A DNA stretch of 64,000 bases from Lawsonibacter celer (GCF_014281125.1 NZ_JACOEA010000004.1:1-64000), one strand, 5' to 3'; counted from the stretch's first letter, positions 51,634 through 61,833 are shown. Translations and numbers: made by a program. The notes: generated from the sequence alone by a model not told the origin.

Positions 51634-52500
51634 ATGTCTAATCTGTCCAACAAAGTCATCATCACCGCCGCCCTCACCGGCGCCGTCACCCCTCCGGGCT
51701 ATGACATCCCCATTACCCCTGAGGCGATTGCCGAAGACGCCTATAAATGTTGGAAGCTGGGCGCCTCTGTGGTTCATATCCATACCCGTGCCGAGGACGG
51801 CCTGGGCGCCATGAACCACGACCATTTTGCCAAAATTTGCAAGCTGATCCGTGCCCATGAGGACTGCGATGTGATTCTCAATTGCACCTCCTCGGGCTAC
51901 TCCGCTCAGCACATGGCCACCGACGAGGATCGCTACCATCATTTCGAGATCATTCCCGAGATCGAGATGGGTTCCTACGATGCCGGCTCCTTCAACTGGA
52001 TGCCCTCCCTGGTGTTCATGAACTCACCTCAGTTCCTGGAGAAGCTGGGCAACGTTTATCTGGAGAATGACGTTAAGCCTGAGATCGAGATCTTTGACGC
52101 CGGAATGCTGGGCATTACCAATTACTATGTCAAGCAGGGCAGCCTGAAGGCCCCCTGTCACTACCAGTTTGTGCTGGGTGTGCTGGGCGGTATGCCTGCC
52201 ACCGTGGAAAACCTGCTCTACCTGAAGAACCACATTCCCGAGGGCTCCACTTGGTCCGCGTTCGGCGTGGGCGCGGGCCATCTGCCCATCATGTACGCAG
52301 CCCTGGCCCTGGGCGGCCATATCCGTGTGGGGCTGGAGGATAACGTAGTGTACGGCTATGACGAGAACGGCAAGAAGATCATGGCAACAAACCCGATGCT
52401 GGTGGAGCGCGCCGTTCAGGCGGTAAAGGTGTTCGGCAAGACCCCCGCCACCTCCGCCGAGGCCCGCGAGATCCTGGGCATCAAGCCCCTGGTGCGCTGA
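51634..52500 (+). CDS. BKACE family beta-keto acid cleavage enzyme (Kce-like)
   Basis: This 288-residue protein is a paralogue of the one at 5356-6282. It opens IITAALTGAVTPPG and has VVHIHTRAEDG near residue 46, the zinc-binding His-x-His of the family. It would transfer acetyl-CoA onto a beta-keto acid to give acetoacetate and a CoA ester. It is followed 15 nt later by a thiolase, and preceded by an SDR that can supply the keto acid. An AAGGAGGAAG site precedes the ATG. The side chain accepted is unknown. Confidence 0.92.
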   Translation: MSNLSNKVIITAALTGAVTPPGYDIPITPEAIAEDAYKCWKLGASVVHIHTRAEDGLGAMNHDHFAKICKLIRAHEDCDVILNCTSSGYSAQHMATDEDRYHHFEIIPEIEMGSYDAGSFNWMPSLVFMNSPQFLEKLGNVYLENDVKPEIEIFDAGMLGITNYYVKQGSLKAPCHYQFVLGVLGGMPATVENLLYLKNHIPEGSTWSAFGVGAGHLPIMYAALALGGHIRVGLEDNVVYGYDENGKKIMATNPMLVERAVQAVKVFGKTPATSAEAREILGIKPLVR

Positions 52501-52515
52501 ACAGGGGGCCGAGAC

Positions 52516-53682
<1,167 letters not shown>

Positions 53683-53720
53683 ACACAGCGAGACCTCCCA
53701 TTTTACCCTTCACACACATT

Positions 53721-53758
53721 GCAAAGGGCGCGGACCCGATCGGGTCCGCGCCCTTTGC
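53721..53758. terminator. Perfect 38-nt palindromic terminator
   Basis: GCAAAGGGCGCGGACCCGAT repeats as its own complement, with no loop beyond the central bases. It lies between convergent genes (thiolase and the anti-sigma-like gene). Confidence 0.85.
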
Positions 53759-53762
53759 GCGC

Positions 53763-55094
53763 TTAAGAAGCTGAGCGGGCGGGGCGGCTGACCAGTCTGG
53801 CCGCCTCCTCCGGGGAGAGGCCCTTGATGCGCCAGTCTACGGCAATGGTGCTCCCGTCCTCCTGGGGGTAATGCAGGGTAAAGGAGGGGTAGCGCCAGCC
53901 CGGGGTATCCCCCGCGTCGTCGTCCACATAGCTGCCCCATTCCTCCAGCGCCTCGTCGGAGATTTGATCCGGATCAAGGTCGGGGGCAGGGATGCTGGCA
54001 TGGGCCGGGAAGCGGGAGACGGTCACATCCACGTAATCGTAACCCCGGATCCAACTCAGGTGCAGCCAGTCCCGGTTCTGGCCCAGCTCCCGGTGGGCGG
54101 AGCCAAAGGCGTACCCCTCCGGGGCGGCCTCGGGCAGCCAGGCGCCCAGTTCCTCGGCATAGGCTTCCTCCAAAGTCAGCTCCTCGCTGCGCCATTCAGG
54201 GATTTCCTCGGGAACTAGGTGCATGGTGGTGAACATTCCATCCTTCCGGGCGGCGTGGGAGAGCAGGCAGTCGCACAGCCAGGAGGCCGTCTCTTCCTCG
54301 CGCGCAGTGACCTGAAACCGCACCCCTGCGCCGTAGAAGAATTCCGTGGCGTACACATACTCCTTTTCCCCGTCCTTGTCCCGGTCATAGTGCTGATACC
54401 AGGCCGTGACCTCCAGGCCCTCAAAGTCCACGGTATCCACCTCAAATACGGTGTCCCGGACAGGGATGTGGTCGGGCGCCAACATCAGGGAGAAGGTGGT
54501 CCCATCCTCCTCCCGCTCTCCCCGGATGGTGGCCCGCCATACCTGACCTTGGCCGTCATAGATCACCTGCCCGGTCAGACCGAAGCCGGTCCAGTACAGG
54601 GGCCAGGGTACCGCATCCCCGCCGCCCAGGGCCGCGATGATATCCTCCGCAGTCATCTTTTCCGTAAAGCTGCCCTGGGGCAGCACGATGGAGGCGGACA
54701 TTGAGGGCGCGTCGGTGCAGTCGGTGAATTCCACGCCGGAGATGCTGAAATTGCCGTGGGGCCGGCCCTCAAAGGGGTCGGTTACCACCAGGGTGTACTG
54801 CTGCTCCCCCTCCGGCGGGGCCACGGGAGAGGGGGAGCCGGTCAGGACCGGCTCCGGCGGGAGGGCCGTGCCGGACCCTCCGGGGACGGAGCCGCCCCCC
54901 AACTGCCCCGCCGCCCGGAAGCCCGCGAAGAGGGCGAAGGCACAGCAGGCGGCCAGGGCGGCATATTTTAGGATGGGGACGCGGCGGGGGCGCGGGGTGC
55001 GCCGGGCTGTGTCCAGCGTGTCCATCAGCCGCCGGTGCTGCCCGGCGGAGAGGGAAATATGGTCGAAATAAGAGCGATAGGCCTTCATAATCAT
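53763..55094 (-). CDS. Putative anti-sigma factor (membrane, C-terminal domain extracytoplasmic)
   Basis: This 443-residue protein has a cytoplasmic N-terminus of about 45 residues (SLSAGQHRRLMDTLDTARR), one membrane helix (about 47-63) and a large extracytoplasmic part with Gly/Pro linker and repeated beta-rich segments. A Zn-binding anti-sigma motif is not seen, but the gene overlaps the ECF sigma gene by 4 nt, the standard sigma/anti-sigma arrangement. It resembles clostridial DUF4367/DUF4179-type proteins. The external signal is unknown. Confidence 0.7.
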   Translation of the reverse strand: MIMKAYRSYFDHISLSAGQHRRLMDTLDTARRTPRPRRVPILKYAALAACCAFALFAGFRAAGQLGGGSVPGGSGTALPPEPVLTGSPSPVAPPEGEQQYTLVVTDPFEGRPHGNFSISGVEFTDCTDAPSMSASIVLPQGSFTEKMTAEDIIAALGGGDAVPWPLYWTGFGLTGQVIYDGQGQVWRATIRGEREEDGTTFSLMLAPDHIPVRDTVFEVDTVDFEGLEVTAWYQHYDRDKDGEKEYVYATEFFYGAGVRFQVTAREEETASWLCDCLLSHAARKDGMFTTMHLVPEEIPEWRSEELTLEEAYAEELGAWLPEAAPEGYAFGSAHRELGQNRDWLHLSWIRGYDYVDVTVSRFPAHASIPAPDLDPDQISDEALEEWGSYVDDDAGDTPGWRYPSFTLHYPQEDGSTIAVDWRIKGLSPEEAARLVSRPARSAS

Positions 55095-55555
55095 TCTCCT
55101 TCCAGCAGGCCGCGGAGCTTGGCCCTGGCCCGGCTCAGACGGGAACGGATGGTGCCCTCCGCCTCGCCGGTAATGGCGGCGATCTCCGTGGTCTGATAGC
55201 CCTCATAATAATAGAGGTGGACCGCAGCGCGCTCTTTGGGAGGAAGGGAGAGGACCGCCTCCAGCGCGGTCTGCTCCTCGGGCGCGGCGGCGGGATAGGT
55301 GTCCAGCAGCGGGGCGCGGCGCCTGTGCCAGGGGGAGCGCAGGCGGCTTTTGCACAGGTTGAGCGTGACCCGCAGCAACCAGGCCCGTTCGTACCCGGCG
55401 CCGTCCAGGACCGGGGCCTTCTCCAGGTATTTTAAAAAGGCGTCCTGCACCGCGTCCTCCGCCTCCTGGGGGTCGCCCAGCAGGGAGAGGGCGGCGCGGT
55501 AAAGGGTATTCTCGTGGGTGCGTACTACAACTTCCAACCGGTTGGGATCTGTCAT
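55091..55555 (-). CDS. ECF-type RNA polymerase sigma factor
   Basis: This 154-residue sigma-70 family protein has region 2 at about residues 15-75 (ALSLLGDPQEAEDAVQDAFLKYLE) and region 4 at about 100-150 (LSLPPKERAAVHLYYYEGYQTTEIA, then TGEAEGTIRSRLSRARAKLRGL). It lacks region 3, as ECF sigmas do. I start at the ATG at 55555, with GGGAGG 7 nt upstream, because the ATG at 55573 overlaps that site. It is probably controlled by the co-transcribed anti-sigma-like protein. Confidence 0.92.
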   Translation of the reverse strand: MTDPNRLEVVVRTHENTLYRAALSLLGDPQEAEDAVQDAFLKYLEKAPVLDGAGYERAWLLRVTLNLCKSRLRSPWHRRRAPLLDTYPAAAPEEQTALEAVLSLPPKERAAVHLYYYEGYQTTEIAAITGEAEGTIRSRLSRARAKLRGLLEGE

Positions 55556-55614
55556 CACTCGGCCTCCCTTCACCCTATATACGCTTTTAGACGGCCAAAT
55601 GCTGCAAAGGTTGC

Positions 55615-55648
55615 AAAAAAAGCGCGGGGCGGTTTTTCCGTCCCGCGC
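55615..55648 (-). terminator. Terminator of cstA
   Basis: A GC-rich stem (GCGCGGGGCGG/CCGTCCCGCGC, one wobble) is followed on the minus strand by TTTTTTT, just after the cstA stop. Confidence 0.8.
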
Positions 55649-55666
55649 CGGGCGCGGAGAAGCGCG

Positions 55667-57145
55667 TTATTTTGCGGCGCCTGCCAGCGGAGTCACATCG
55701 TTCTTGCCCACGATGAGAATGCGCCAGATAAAGACGACCAGGAAGAGCGCGGCCACCGCCAGCCCCACCGGATAAGCGATAGAGGTAGACAGATTCAGGC
55801 ACTCCTTTGCCTGGAAGAAATAGGTGACCGACACCGCGGACATAAAGGTGGCGGGGAGAGCGGCCATCATGCAGGAGATGGGCGGGAAGCCATACTTGTG
55901 CAGGAACACCGCGCCTGTCCACAGCACAATCATGGCCAGAGTCTGGTTGGACCAGGAGAAATAGCGCCACAGCACATCCCAGGGGAGCGCCAGAGCCACC
56001 ACCGCGCCCACGGCCAGCAGGGGCACGGACAGGGCGGCGCGGGGCCCCACCTTGGACTGGTCGATGTGGAACCAGTCCGCAATGGTCAGCCGGGCGGCGC
56101 GGTAGGCGGTGTCGCCGGAGGTGATGGGGCAGGCAATCACGCCGATCATGGCCAGTACGCCGCCCACAGGACCAAGCAGGGTGGTGGAGATTTCATATAC
56201 CACGTCGCCCGCGCCGCCGGCGGCGATGGCATTGGTCAGGCCGGTCATGCCGTCCAGCAGGGAGCCGTGGTTGGTATAGAAGGTCACGCCGGCAGCGGCC
56301 CAGATCAGGGCAATGACGCCCTCGGTGACCATGGCACCGTAGAACACGGTGCGGCCCTCTTTCTCACTCTTGATGCAGCGGGCCATCATGGGGGACTGGG
56401 TGGCGTGGAAACCGGAGATGGCTCCACAGGCCACGGTGACAAACATCATCGCCCATTTCGGCAGACTGTTGGGGTGGACAGCAGTGAGGGTGGTCAAAGT
56501 GAGCTCCGGCATGTCGGAGCCGCGGAGGAGCACGGTGGCTCCTCCGATTCCCACTGCCATAATAATCAGGCAGATGCCGAATACGGGGTAGAGCTTGCCG
56601 ATGACCTTGTCGATGGGCAGGAATGTGGCTACCAGGTAGTAGATCATGATCACCGCCAGCCAGAACATGGTGCTCAAGGCCTCCGGGGTGAGCTTTGCCA
56701 GCAGGCCGGCTGGGCCCACAGAGAAGTTGACGCCCACCATCACCAGCAGGACCACAGAGAACACGCGCATGATAAAGGTGATGACCTTGCCCATATAGAG
56801 GCCAACCACCTCGGAAATAGACTTGCCGTCATTGCGCTCGCTCATCATGCCGGAAAGGAAGTCGTGGACCCCGCCCCCCAGAATGGTGCCGAAGACAATC
56901 CACAGGTATACTGAGGGGCCCCAGCAGGCTCCGGAGAGAGCGCCATAGATGGGGCCCAGACCGGCGATGTTCAGCAGCTGGACGAGGAAGATGCGCCAGG
57001 TCTTCATGGGGACATAGTCCACACCGTCGGGATGGGCCACAGCAGGCGTGGGGCGATCATCCACGCGAAAGACCTTTTCAATTACCTTGCTGTAAGTAAA
57101 GAATCCCACAATCAGCAGGGCCAGACAGACAAAAAAGGTTACCAC
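55667..57145 (-). CDS. cstA: CstA-family carbon starvation/peptide-pyruvate transporter
   Basis: This 492-residue membrane protein has about 14 helices and CstA features: VDYVPMKTWRIFLVQLLNIAGLGPIYGALSG near the start (residues 44-70), HDFLSGMMSERNDGKSI near 93 and GFHATQSPMMARCIKSEKEG near 247. It is shorter than E. coli CstA (about 700 residues) but fits the Firmicutes form. CstA imports pyruvate or peptides during carbon starvation. A perfect consensus promoter lies 76 nt upstream. Its neighbours are unrelated. Confidence 0.93.
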   Translation of the reverse strand: MVTFFVCLALLIVGFFTYSKVIEKVFRVDDRPTPAVAHPDGVDYVPMKTWRIFLVQLLNIAGLGPIYGALSGACWGPSVYLWIVFGTILGGGVHDFLSGMMSERNDGKSISEVVGLYMGKVITFIMRVFSVVLLVMVGVNFSVGPAGLLAKLTPEALSTMFWLAVIMIYYLVATFLPIDKVIGKLYPVFGICLIIMAVGIGGATVLLRGSDMPELTLTTLTAVHPNSLPKWAMMFVTVACGAISGFHATQSPMMARCIKSEKEGRTVFYGAMVTEGVIALIWAAAGVTFYTNHGSLLDGMTGLTNAIAAGGAGDVVYEISTTLLGPVGGVLAMIGVIACPITSGDTAYRAARLTIADWFHIDQSKVGPRAALSVPLLAVGAVVALALPWDVLWRYFSWSNQTLAMIVLWTGAVFLHKYGFPPISCMMAALPATFMSAVSVTYFFQAKECLNLSTSIAYPVGLAVAALFLVVFIWRILIVGKNDVTPLAGAAK

Positions 57146-57220
57146 AAAAATTCCTCCTCAAACATGTGGGGGGTGGAGAAAGCCTCTCCTCTGCTTCTCC
57201 TGTCCCCGTTTGGCGGCTTC

Positions 57221-57249
57221 ATTATAGTCCCGGCCATCCAAAATGTCAA
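57221..57249 (-). promoter_or_regulatory. Consensus sigma-A promoter of cstA
   Basis: On the minus strand TTGACA (57249-57244), 17 nt, TATAAT (57226-57221): a perfect match to consensus. No operator dyad is obvious. Confidence 0.9.
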
Positions 57250-57293
57250 CCCTAAATTTGACACAAAACCTGTTTTGTCTAAAAAAGATTGCG

Positions 57294-57323
57294 TTGCCTC
57301 CGCCAAGCAGATTGTGGTATACT
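57294..57323 (+). promoter_or_regulatory. Sigma-A promoter of the nucleotidyltransferase gene
   Basis: TTGCCT (57294-57299), 18 nt, TATACT (57318-57323), 44 nt before the start codon at 57367. Confidence 0.6.
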
Positions 57324-57366
57324 ATTATCCCATTCAGAGATTGATTTGCAGAGAGGAATGAGCGGC

Positions 57367-58113
57367 ATGAATAAGCCCAGAAAGGCTGTGGTTTTGGCGG
57401 CGGGGAAGGGGACGCGCCTGCGAACCGAGGGTGTGGATCTGCCCAAGGTGATGCGGCAGGCGGCGGGACGCCCCCTGCTGGAGCATGTGCTGTCCGCCAT
57501 CTCGTTTTTGAACAAGGAAGATGTGGTGCTGGTGGTGGGATATGAGCGGGAAAAGGTGCTCGCTGCCTTCCCGGACTACCCCCACGCGGTGCAGGATCCC
57601 CAGCTGGGCACCGGGCACGCGGTGCAGTGCGCCAGGGAAGCCCTGGCCGGCTTTGCGGGCAGCATTCTCATCTGCTACGGAGACATGCCCCTGATGCGCC
57701 GGGAGACCTATGAGGCCTTGTTCGCCGCCCATCAGGCCGCCGGGAACGACTGCACTCTGCTCACCGCCGTGTCCGATGAGGAGCTGCCCTACGGGCGTAT
57801 CATCCGCGGGTCGGACGGCCGCTTCTCCCACATCGTGGAGGACCGGGACTGCACCCCGGAGGAAAAGGCTGTGCGGGAGCTGAACGTGGGTGTGTATGTC
57901 TTTGAGGCCGCCGCCCTGTGGAAGGCGCTCTCCCAGCTCAGCTGCGACAATGCCCAGAAGGAGTACTACCTGACCGACGCCCCAGCCCTGATCCTGGCCG
58001 CCGGGGGGAAGGTGGACGCCTGCCCCGACTGCACCACCGAGGAGATGCTGGGGGTCAACACCGTGGAGCAGCTGAAGCAGGTGGAGCAGGCGCTGCGCCG
58101 GCGGGGTCTGTGA
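57367..58113 (+). CDS. NTP-transferase-domain nucleotidyltransferase (GlmU N-domain-like)
   Basis: This 248-residue protein begins KAVVLAAGKGTRLRTEGVDLPKVM, the nucleotide-binding motif of sugar-1-phosphate uridylyl/thymidylyltransferases. It carries GTGHAVQCAREAL near 78, CYGDMPLMRRETY near 97 and LNVGVYVFEA near 172. It matches the pyrophosphorylase half of GlmU but lacks the left-handed beta-helix acetyltransferase half, so it is not bifunctional GlmU. It may make a UDP-activated sugar, or be a GlmU fragment-like paralogue. The ATG at 57367 is preferred to upstream starts that overlap the promoter. Confidence 0.85.
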   Translation: MNKPRKAVVLAAGKGTRLRTEGVDLPKVMRQAAGRPLLEHVLSAISFLNKEDVVLVVGYEREKVLAAFPDYPHAVQDPQLGTGHAVQCAREALAGFAGSILICYGDMPLMRRETYEALFAAHQAAGNDCTLLTAVSDEELPYGRIIRGSDGRFSHIVEDRDCTPEEKAVRELNVGVYVFEAAALWKALSQLSCDNAQKEYYLTDAPALILAAGGKVDACPDCTTEEMLGVNTVEQLKQVEQALRRRGL

Positions 58114-58127
58114 CGAAAGGAGCGACT

Positions 58128-58970
58128 ATGCCCGAACAAAAGGATCTGCGCCTGGCCGTGCTGATCGATGCGGACAACGCCCCCCGCACCGCTATCCGCG
58201 AGGTGATGGCGGAGGCGGCGGTGTACGGCACCCCCACGCTCAAGCGCATCTATGGGGACTGGACCGCCCCCAATATGGGCTCCTGGAAGCCTCTGCTGCT
58301 GGAAAACGCCATTACCCCCATCCAGCAGTACAGTTATACCACGGGAAAAAACGCCACCGACTCGGCCATGATCATCGACGCCATGGATATCCTCTACTCC
58401 GGACGGGTGGACGGTTTCGTGCTGGTGAGCAGCGACTCCGACTTTACCCGCCTGGCCACCCGTCTGCGGGAGGCGGGGATGAAGGTCTACGGCATGGGGG
58501 AGCGGAAAACCCCGGCGCCCTTCATCGTGGCCTGCGACAAATTTGTGTATATCGAGGTCATTCGGGCCGCCGGGGCTATGGCCCGCGCCCAGGAGGCGGT
58601 CAAAGAGGCAGAGGAAGCTTCGCCGGAGCCACAGCCCAAGGCCAAGCGGGGCGGAAAGAAAAAGGCGGAGGAGCCGCAGGCCGCCAACGCCGCGCCCAGG
58701 GAGCCAGAGAACATCAACGGTGTGCCCCGGGCAGTGGTGGAGCTCATTGCCCTCTCTCTGGAGGACATCGCAGACGAGGACGGCTACGCCTCCATGGCGG
58801 ACCTGGGAAGCCTGCTCCAGAAAAAGCAGCCGGACTTCGATTCCCGCAACTTCGGGTATTCCAAGCTGACCCAGCTGGTCAAGGCCCTGGGCCGCTTTGA
58901 GGTGGACGTGCGCCAGCCGGGCGGCGGGCACTCCAAGGTGATCTATCTGCGGGATAAAAAACAGAAATAA
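58128..58970 (+). CDS. NYN/LabA-type nuclease-like protein with C-terminal LOTUS (OST-HTH) domain
   Basis: This 280-residue protein has an N-terminal NYN (PIN-like) domain, residues 5-145. LAVLIDADNAP provides acidic residues, KNATDSAMIIDAMDIL a further Asp, and VLVSSDSDFTRLA the DSD acidic triad. A charged linker follows, then an OST-HTH/LOTUS domain at about 200-275 (VVELIALSLEDIADEDGYASM then FGYSKLTQLVKALGRFEV). NYN-LOTUS proteins are likely RNA-targeting nucleases or RNA binders of unknown target. It starts 14 nt after the nucleotidyltransferase stop. Confidence 0.88.
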   Translation: MPEQKDLRLAVLIDADNAPRTAIREVMAEAAVYGTPTLKRIYGDWTAPNMGSWKPLLLENAITPIQQYSYTTGKNATDSAMIIDAMDILYSGRVDGFVLVSSDSDFTRLATRLREAGMKVYGMGERKTPAPFIVACDKFVYIEVIRAAGAMARAQEAVKEAEEASPEPQPKAKRGGKKKAEEPQAANAAPREPENINGVPRAVVELIALSLEDIADEDGYASMADLGSLLQKKQPDFDSRNFGYSKLTQLVKALGRFEVDVRQPGGGHSKVIYLRDKKQK

Positions 58971-58978
58971 AGGCAAAG

Positions 58979-59013
58979 AACCGCCCCTGCGGAGCTTCCG
59001 CGGGGGCGGTTTT
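58979..59013. terminator. Bidirectional terminator
   Basis: A 15-bp stem with one wobble (58979-58993 with about 58997-59013) ends in GGTTTT and lies between convergent genes. Confidence 0.85.
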
Positions 59014-59030
59014 GGCGGCAAGGAGGCGGC

Positions 59031-60461
59031 TTACGTCTCATCCTCCTCCAAATCTGCGGCAGAAAGGGCCATGATCGCGTCCTTGTCCGGGGCCTCCAGG
59101 GCGGCCACCCGGTTGGCCTGGCGGGCCACCGCCCGCTCAAAGAGGTTGCGCACGTCCCGGGCGTTGCCGAAGTTTTCGTCCCGCTCCTCGTAGAGCGCCT
59201 GGAACAGGGCGGCGGCCCGGGCCTCGGCCTCCCCGTCCAGAGTGTAGCCGTTCTTCTGGCACATGGAGCGGAAGATCTCCATCAGCTGCGCGGCGGTGTA
59301 GTCCTCAAAGTAGAAGTATTTGTTGAATCGGCTCTCCAGACCGGGATTGGAGTGGATGAATTTGCCCATCAGCTCGGTGTAGCCCGCCACAATGACGATC
59401 AGGTCGGCCCGGTGGTCCTCCATGCCCTTGAGCAGGGTCTCAATGGCCTCCTGGCCGAAGTCGTTGGCGTTGTCGTGATTGGCCAGGGCATAGGCCTCGT
59501 CGATAAAGAGTACCCCGCCCAGGGCCTTCTGGATGACCTCGCCCGTCTTGATGGCGGTCTGCCCAACAAAGCCGGCCACCAGGCCGGAGCGGTCCACCTC
59601 CACCAGCTGGCCCTTGGAGAGCACCCCGATGGCGTGGTAGATCTTGGCCAGCAGCCGGGCTACGGTGGTCTTGCCGGTGCCCGGATTGCCCATAAAGACC
59701 AGGTGCAGGGACATGGGGGGCACAGGCAGATCATGTTCCTGGCGGAGCCTGCGTACCTTAACCAGGTTGATGAGGCTCTTCACGTCGGCCTTGACCTTGT
59801 CCAGACCGCACAGCCCGTCCAGCTCGGCCAGAAGCTCCTCCAAGCTGGGGGCGGGCTCCTCCGGCTCCTCCCGACCCTGGGCGGCCGGCTCCGGAGCGGC
59901 ACCGCCGGCAGCAGGGGCCTGGGTCGGGACCTCCGGGCGCTTTGTGACAAAGTCCTGCACGTCCAGGGGGGCCTTCTCCCCCTTGAGGCCGTCCCGGTCG
60001 CAGAGGGCCCCCATGACCTCGGCGCAGCGGTTGACATAGCCGGCCTCTTCCTCGCTGACCACGTCGTCCACCGCGGCGAAGAGCAGCAGCATCAGGGTGG
60101 TCAGATCAATGAACCGCCGGGAGAGCCTTCCACCGGTCACCTTGTCCGAGGCCCGCATCCGGGTGAAAAAGGCGGGGGGCTGGAAGCCCGGGTATTCATT
60201 CACCGCGGTGGACAGCTCCCAGAACAGGATGGAGGGCACCGGGCAGCCCTTGGTGTACAGGGCGTTGTAGTATTCCACATGACGGGGAGTGACCGACGCC
60301 CCGTCCCGCTGCCACACCCCCAGGGCGCAGGCCCGGAAAAAAATATCGGCCTCCTGGGTGAATTTCATGCGCAGGGTGGGGTCGCTGATCTGCCGCTTGA
60401 ACGCGGACAGACCGTCGCTGTACTGCTTGTGCACCTCTGCGGCACTCAGGGAACCTCTCAT
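59031..60461 (-). CDS. AAA+ ATPase of the CbbX/SpoVK family
   Basis: This 476-residue protein has an uncharacterised helical N-terminal half (residues 1-190), a Pro/Ala/Glu-rich linker (about 190-225) and a CbbX/SpoVK-type AAA+ module. That module has LVFMGNPGTGKTTVARLLAK near 265, LFIDEAYALAN near 325, the family's loop SGLVAGFVGQTAIKT near 301 and NARDVRNLFERAVARQANR near 438. SpoVK acts in sporulation and CbbX activates Rubisco; the role here is unknown. The ATG at 60461 has GAGGTG upstream; a longer TTG start would overlap the TATAAT promoter box. Confidence 0.88.
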   Translation of the reverse strand: MRGSLSAAEVHKQYSDGLSAFKRQISDPTLRMKFTQEADIFFRACALGVWQRDGASVTPRHVEYYNALYTKGCPVPSILFWELSTAVNEYPGFQPPAFFTRMRASDKVTGGRLSRRFIDLTTLMLLLFAAVDDVVSEEEAGYVNRCAEVMGALCDRDGLKGEKAPLDVQDFVTKRPEVPTQAPAAGGAAPEPAAQGREEPEEPAPSLEELLAELDGLCGLDKVKADVKSLINLVKVRRLRQEHDLPVPPMSLHLVFMGNPGTGKTTVARLLAKIYHAIGVLSKGQLVEVDRSGLVAGFVGQTAIKTGEVIQKALGGVLFIDEAYALANHDNANDFGQEAIETLLKGMEDHRADLIVIVAGYTELMGKFIHSNPGLESRFNKYFYFEDYTAAQLMEIFRSMCQKNGYTLDGEAEARAAALFQALYEERDENFGNARDVRNLFERAVARQANRVAALEAPDKDAIMALSAADLEEDET

Positions 60462-60500
60462 GGCGGACACCTCATTTTTTAGCTTGGAGATACTAAAGTT

Positions 60501-60529
60501 ATTATATCCCAAAGGTGCCCGTGGTGCAA
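60501..60529 (-). promoter_or_regulatory. Sigma-A promoter of the AAA+ ATPase gene
   Basis: On the minus strand TTGCAC (60529-60524), 17 nt, TATAAT (60506-60501), 40 nt before the start codon. Its -10 lies inside a possible longer coding start, which decides against that start. Confidence 0.75.
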
Positions 60530-60550
60530 GGGGAGCGGACGCCCATGAAC

Positions 60551-60597
60551 AAAGGATTGGCGGAGCATTTTCTATAAAATGCTCCGCCGATCCTTTC
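60551..60597 (-). terminator. Terminator of the MFS-Pta cluster
   Basis: AAAGGAT, a mismatch, then GGCGGAGCATTTT pairs with AAAATGCTCCGCC and ATCCTTT around a CTAT loop: about 20 bp with one internal mismatch, 49 nt after the MFS stop. Confidence 0.85.
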
Positions 60598-60645
60598 TGG
60601 GTATTCCGGTGCAGACATGGTCATTGGGGAAAGCAACCTGAGGTG

Positions 60646-61797
60646 TCAGCGCTTTTTTTGAAACACTGGCAGGTTGATGATCATGATGGCCGCGACCACC
60701 GCCGCAAAGACAATAAATACCGTGGGGCTGTAGGCAGATACACCCGCAGCACTGCCCACCAGTTTCTGCACCATGGGAGAAATGAACTGCCCGATGAAGA
60801 TGGACGCCGTGGAAATGGAGCTGCCCAGGGCAACCAGATGCAGAGGAAGAATTGTGGTAATAGTGATGGCCACATGGGTGGAATACAGACCGGCGAAGGT
60901 ATAGACCAGACAGAAACCCACAGCGAGGGTCACAGAGCTGGTCATGGACGAGATCAGGAAGCCGAGAGCAGTGACAGCTAGGAACACAACACCGGCCCAT
61001 CTGCGGAAGATCTTGAGCAGATAGGGGATCAGAATACTGAATACGGCCAGCACCAGGGTGCCGACGGAGGTGATGGTGCTGGTCAGCTGCGTGCCGCCAA
61101 TCCCGTTTTCCGCCACGTAGAAGGAGAGAGAGGACATCATTGCGATGTTGAAGGTCTGCACCACGAACTGAGAGGCGCAGAACAGGACAAAAACAGGGCC
61201 GATCTTACCATTGGTTTTTTCCACCACTGTATTGGCCGCCGCCTCGCCGCCGCCCAGTTTGCCGGTGCGGGGAATACCGGTAAAGACGATGAGGAATACC
61301 GCAGCAAAGATGCCGTAGGGGAAGAAGGCATTCCGCCAGTTGTTGACGGAAATGACGCCTACCAGCATGACCAGCAGCGCGCTGATGATATTGTTCACAC
61401 CTTGGCTCCCACCCATGATGCCGGCCCGCTCCGCCTCAGGATATTCCGCCACATAGGTGGACTGCATGGGCATCAGCATGCCCATGCCGAAGCCCAGCAG
61501 GCCCCGGCTGACAAGAATGAGTGGAAAGCTGTGAAGAAAGCCCGGGAGAATGCCGCCCACGGTCACGAAAAGGAACGCGATGGCATTGATCCACATCCGC
61601 TCCACCTTCGTGACCAGAGCTGAAGTGAGAAACAGCGCGGGGAGGATGGTGAAGGCCGGCAAAGTAACTACCATCGTAATGGCGGAGGGATCCACTGAGG
61701 GAAATTCTGCCGCCAGACTGGCCATCACCGGTGAGACCAAAGACATACCGGCCACGCCCGCCAGGGCCAGGATCATAATTGAGAATTTTTTATACAC
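60646..61797 (-). CDS. Major facilitator superfamily (MFS) permease
   Basis: This 383-residue protein has 12 predicted helices, with the MFS-type GFGMGMLMPMQSTYVAEYPEAERAGIMGG (near 110, motif-like loop) and a cytoplasmic central loop around 175-200. It starts with a GTG preceded by AAAGGG. Drug exporters and organic-acid importers share this pattern, so the substrate cannot be given. It is the last gene of the SDR-Pta-AcpS-MFS cluster (36-nt gap). Confidence 0.9.
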   Translation of the reverse strand: MYKKFSIMILALAGVAGMSLVSPVMASLAAEFPSVDPSAITMVVTLPAFTILPALFLTSALVTKVERMWINAIAFLFVTVGGILPGFLHSFPLILVSRGLLGFGMGMLMPMQSTYVAEYPEAERAGIMGGSQGVNNIISALLVMLVGVISVNNWRNAFFPYGIFAAVFLIVFTGIPRTGKLGGGEAAANTVVEKTNGKIGPVFVLFCASQFVVQTFNIAMMSSLSFYVAENGIGGTQLTSTITSVGTLVLAVFSILIPYLLKIFRRWAGVVFLAVTALGFLISSMTSSVTLAVGFCLVYTFAGLYSTHVAITITTILPLHLVALGSSISTASIFIGQFISPMVQKLVGSAAGVSAYSPTVFIVFAAVVAAIMIINLPVFQKKR

Positions 61798-61833
61798 AAC
61801 CTCATCCCTTTCTCTTCTCTGCGATTCAGCTGC

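Noticed and set aside
55514..56914. 466-codon plus-strand open frame opposite cstA
   Set aside because: It is a His/Gly-rich antisense shadow of a 14-helix membrane protein.
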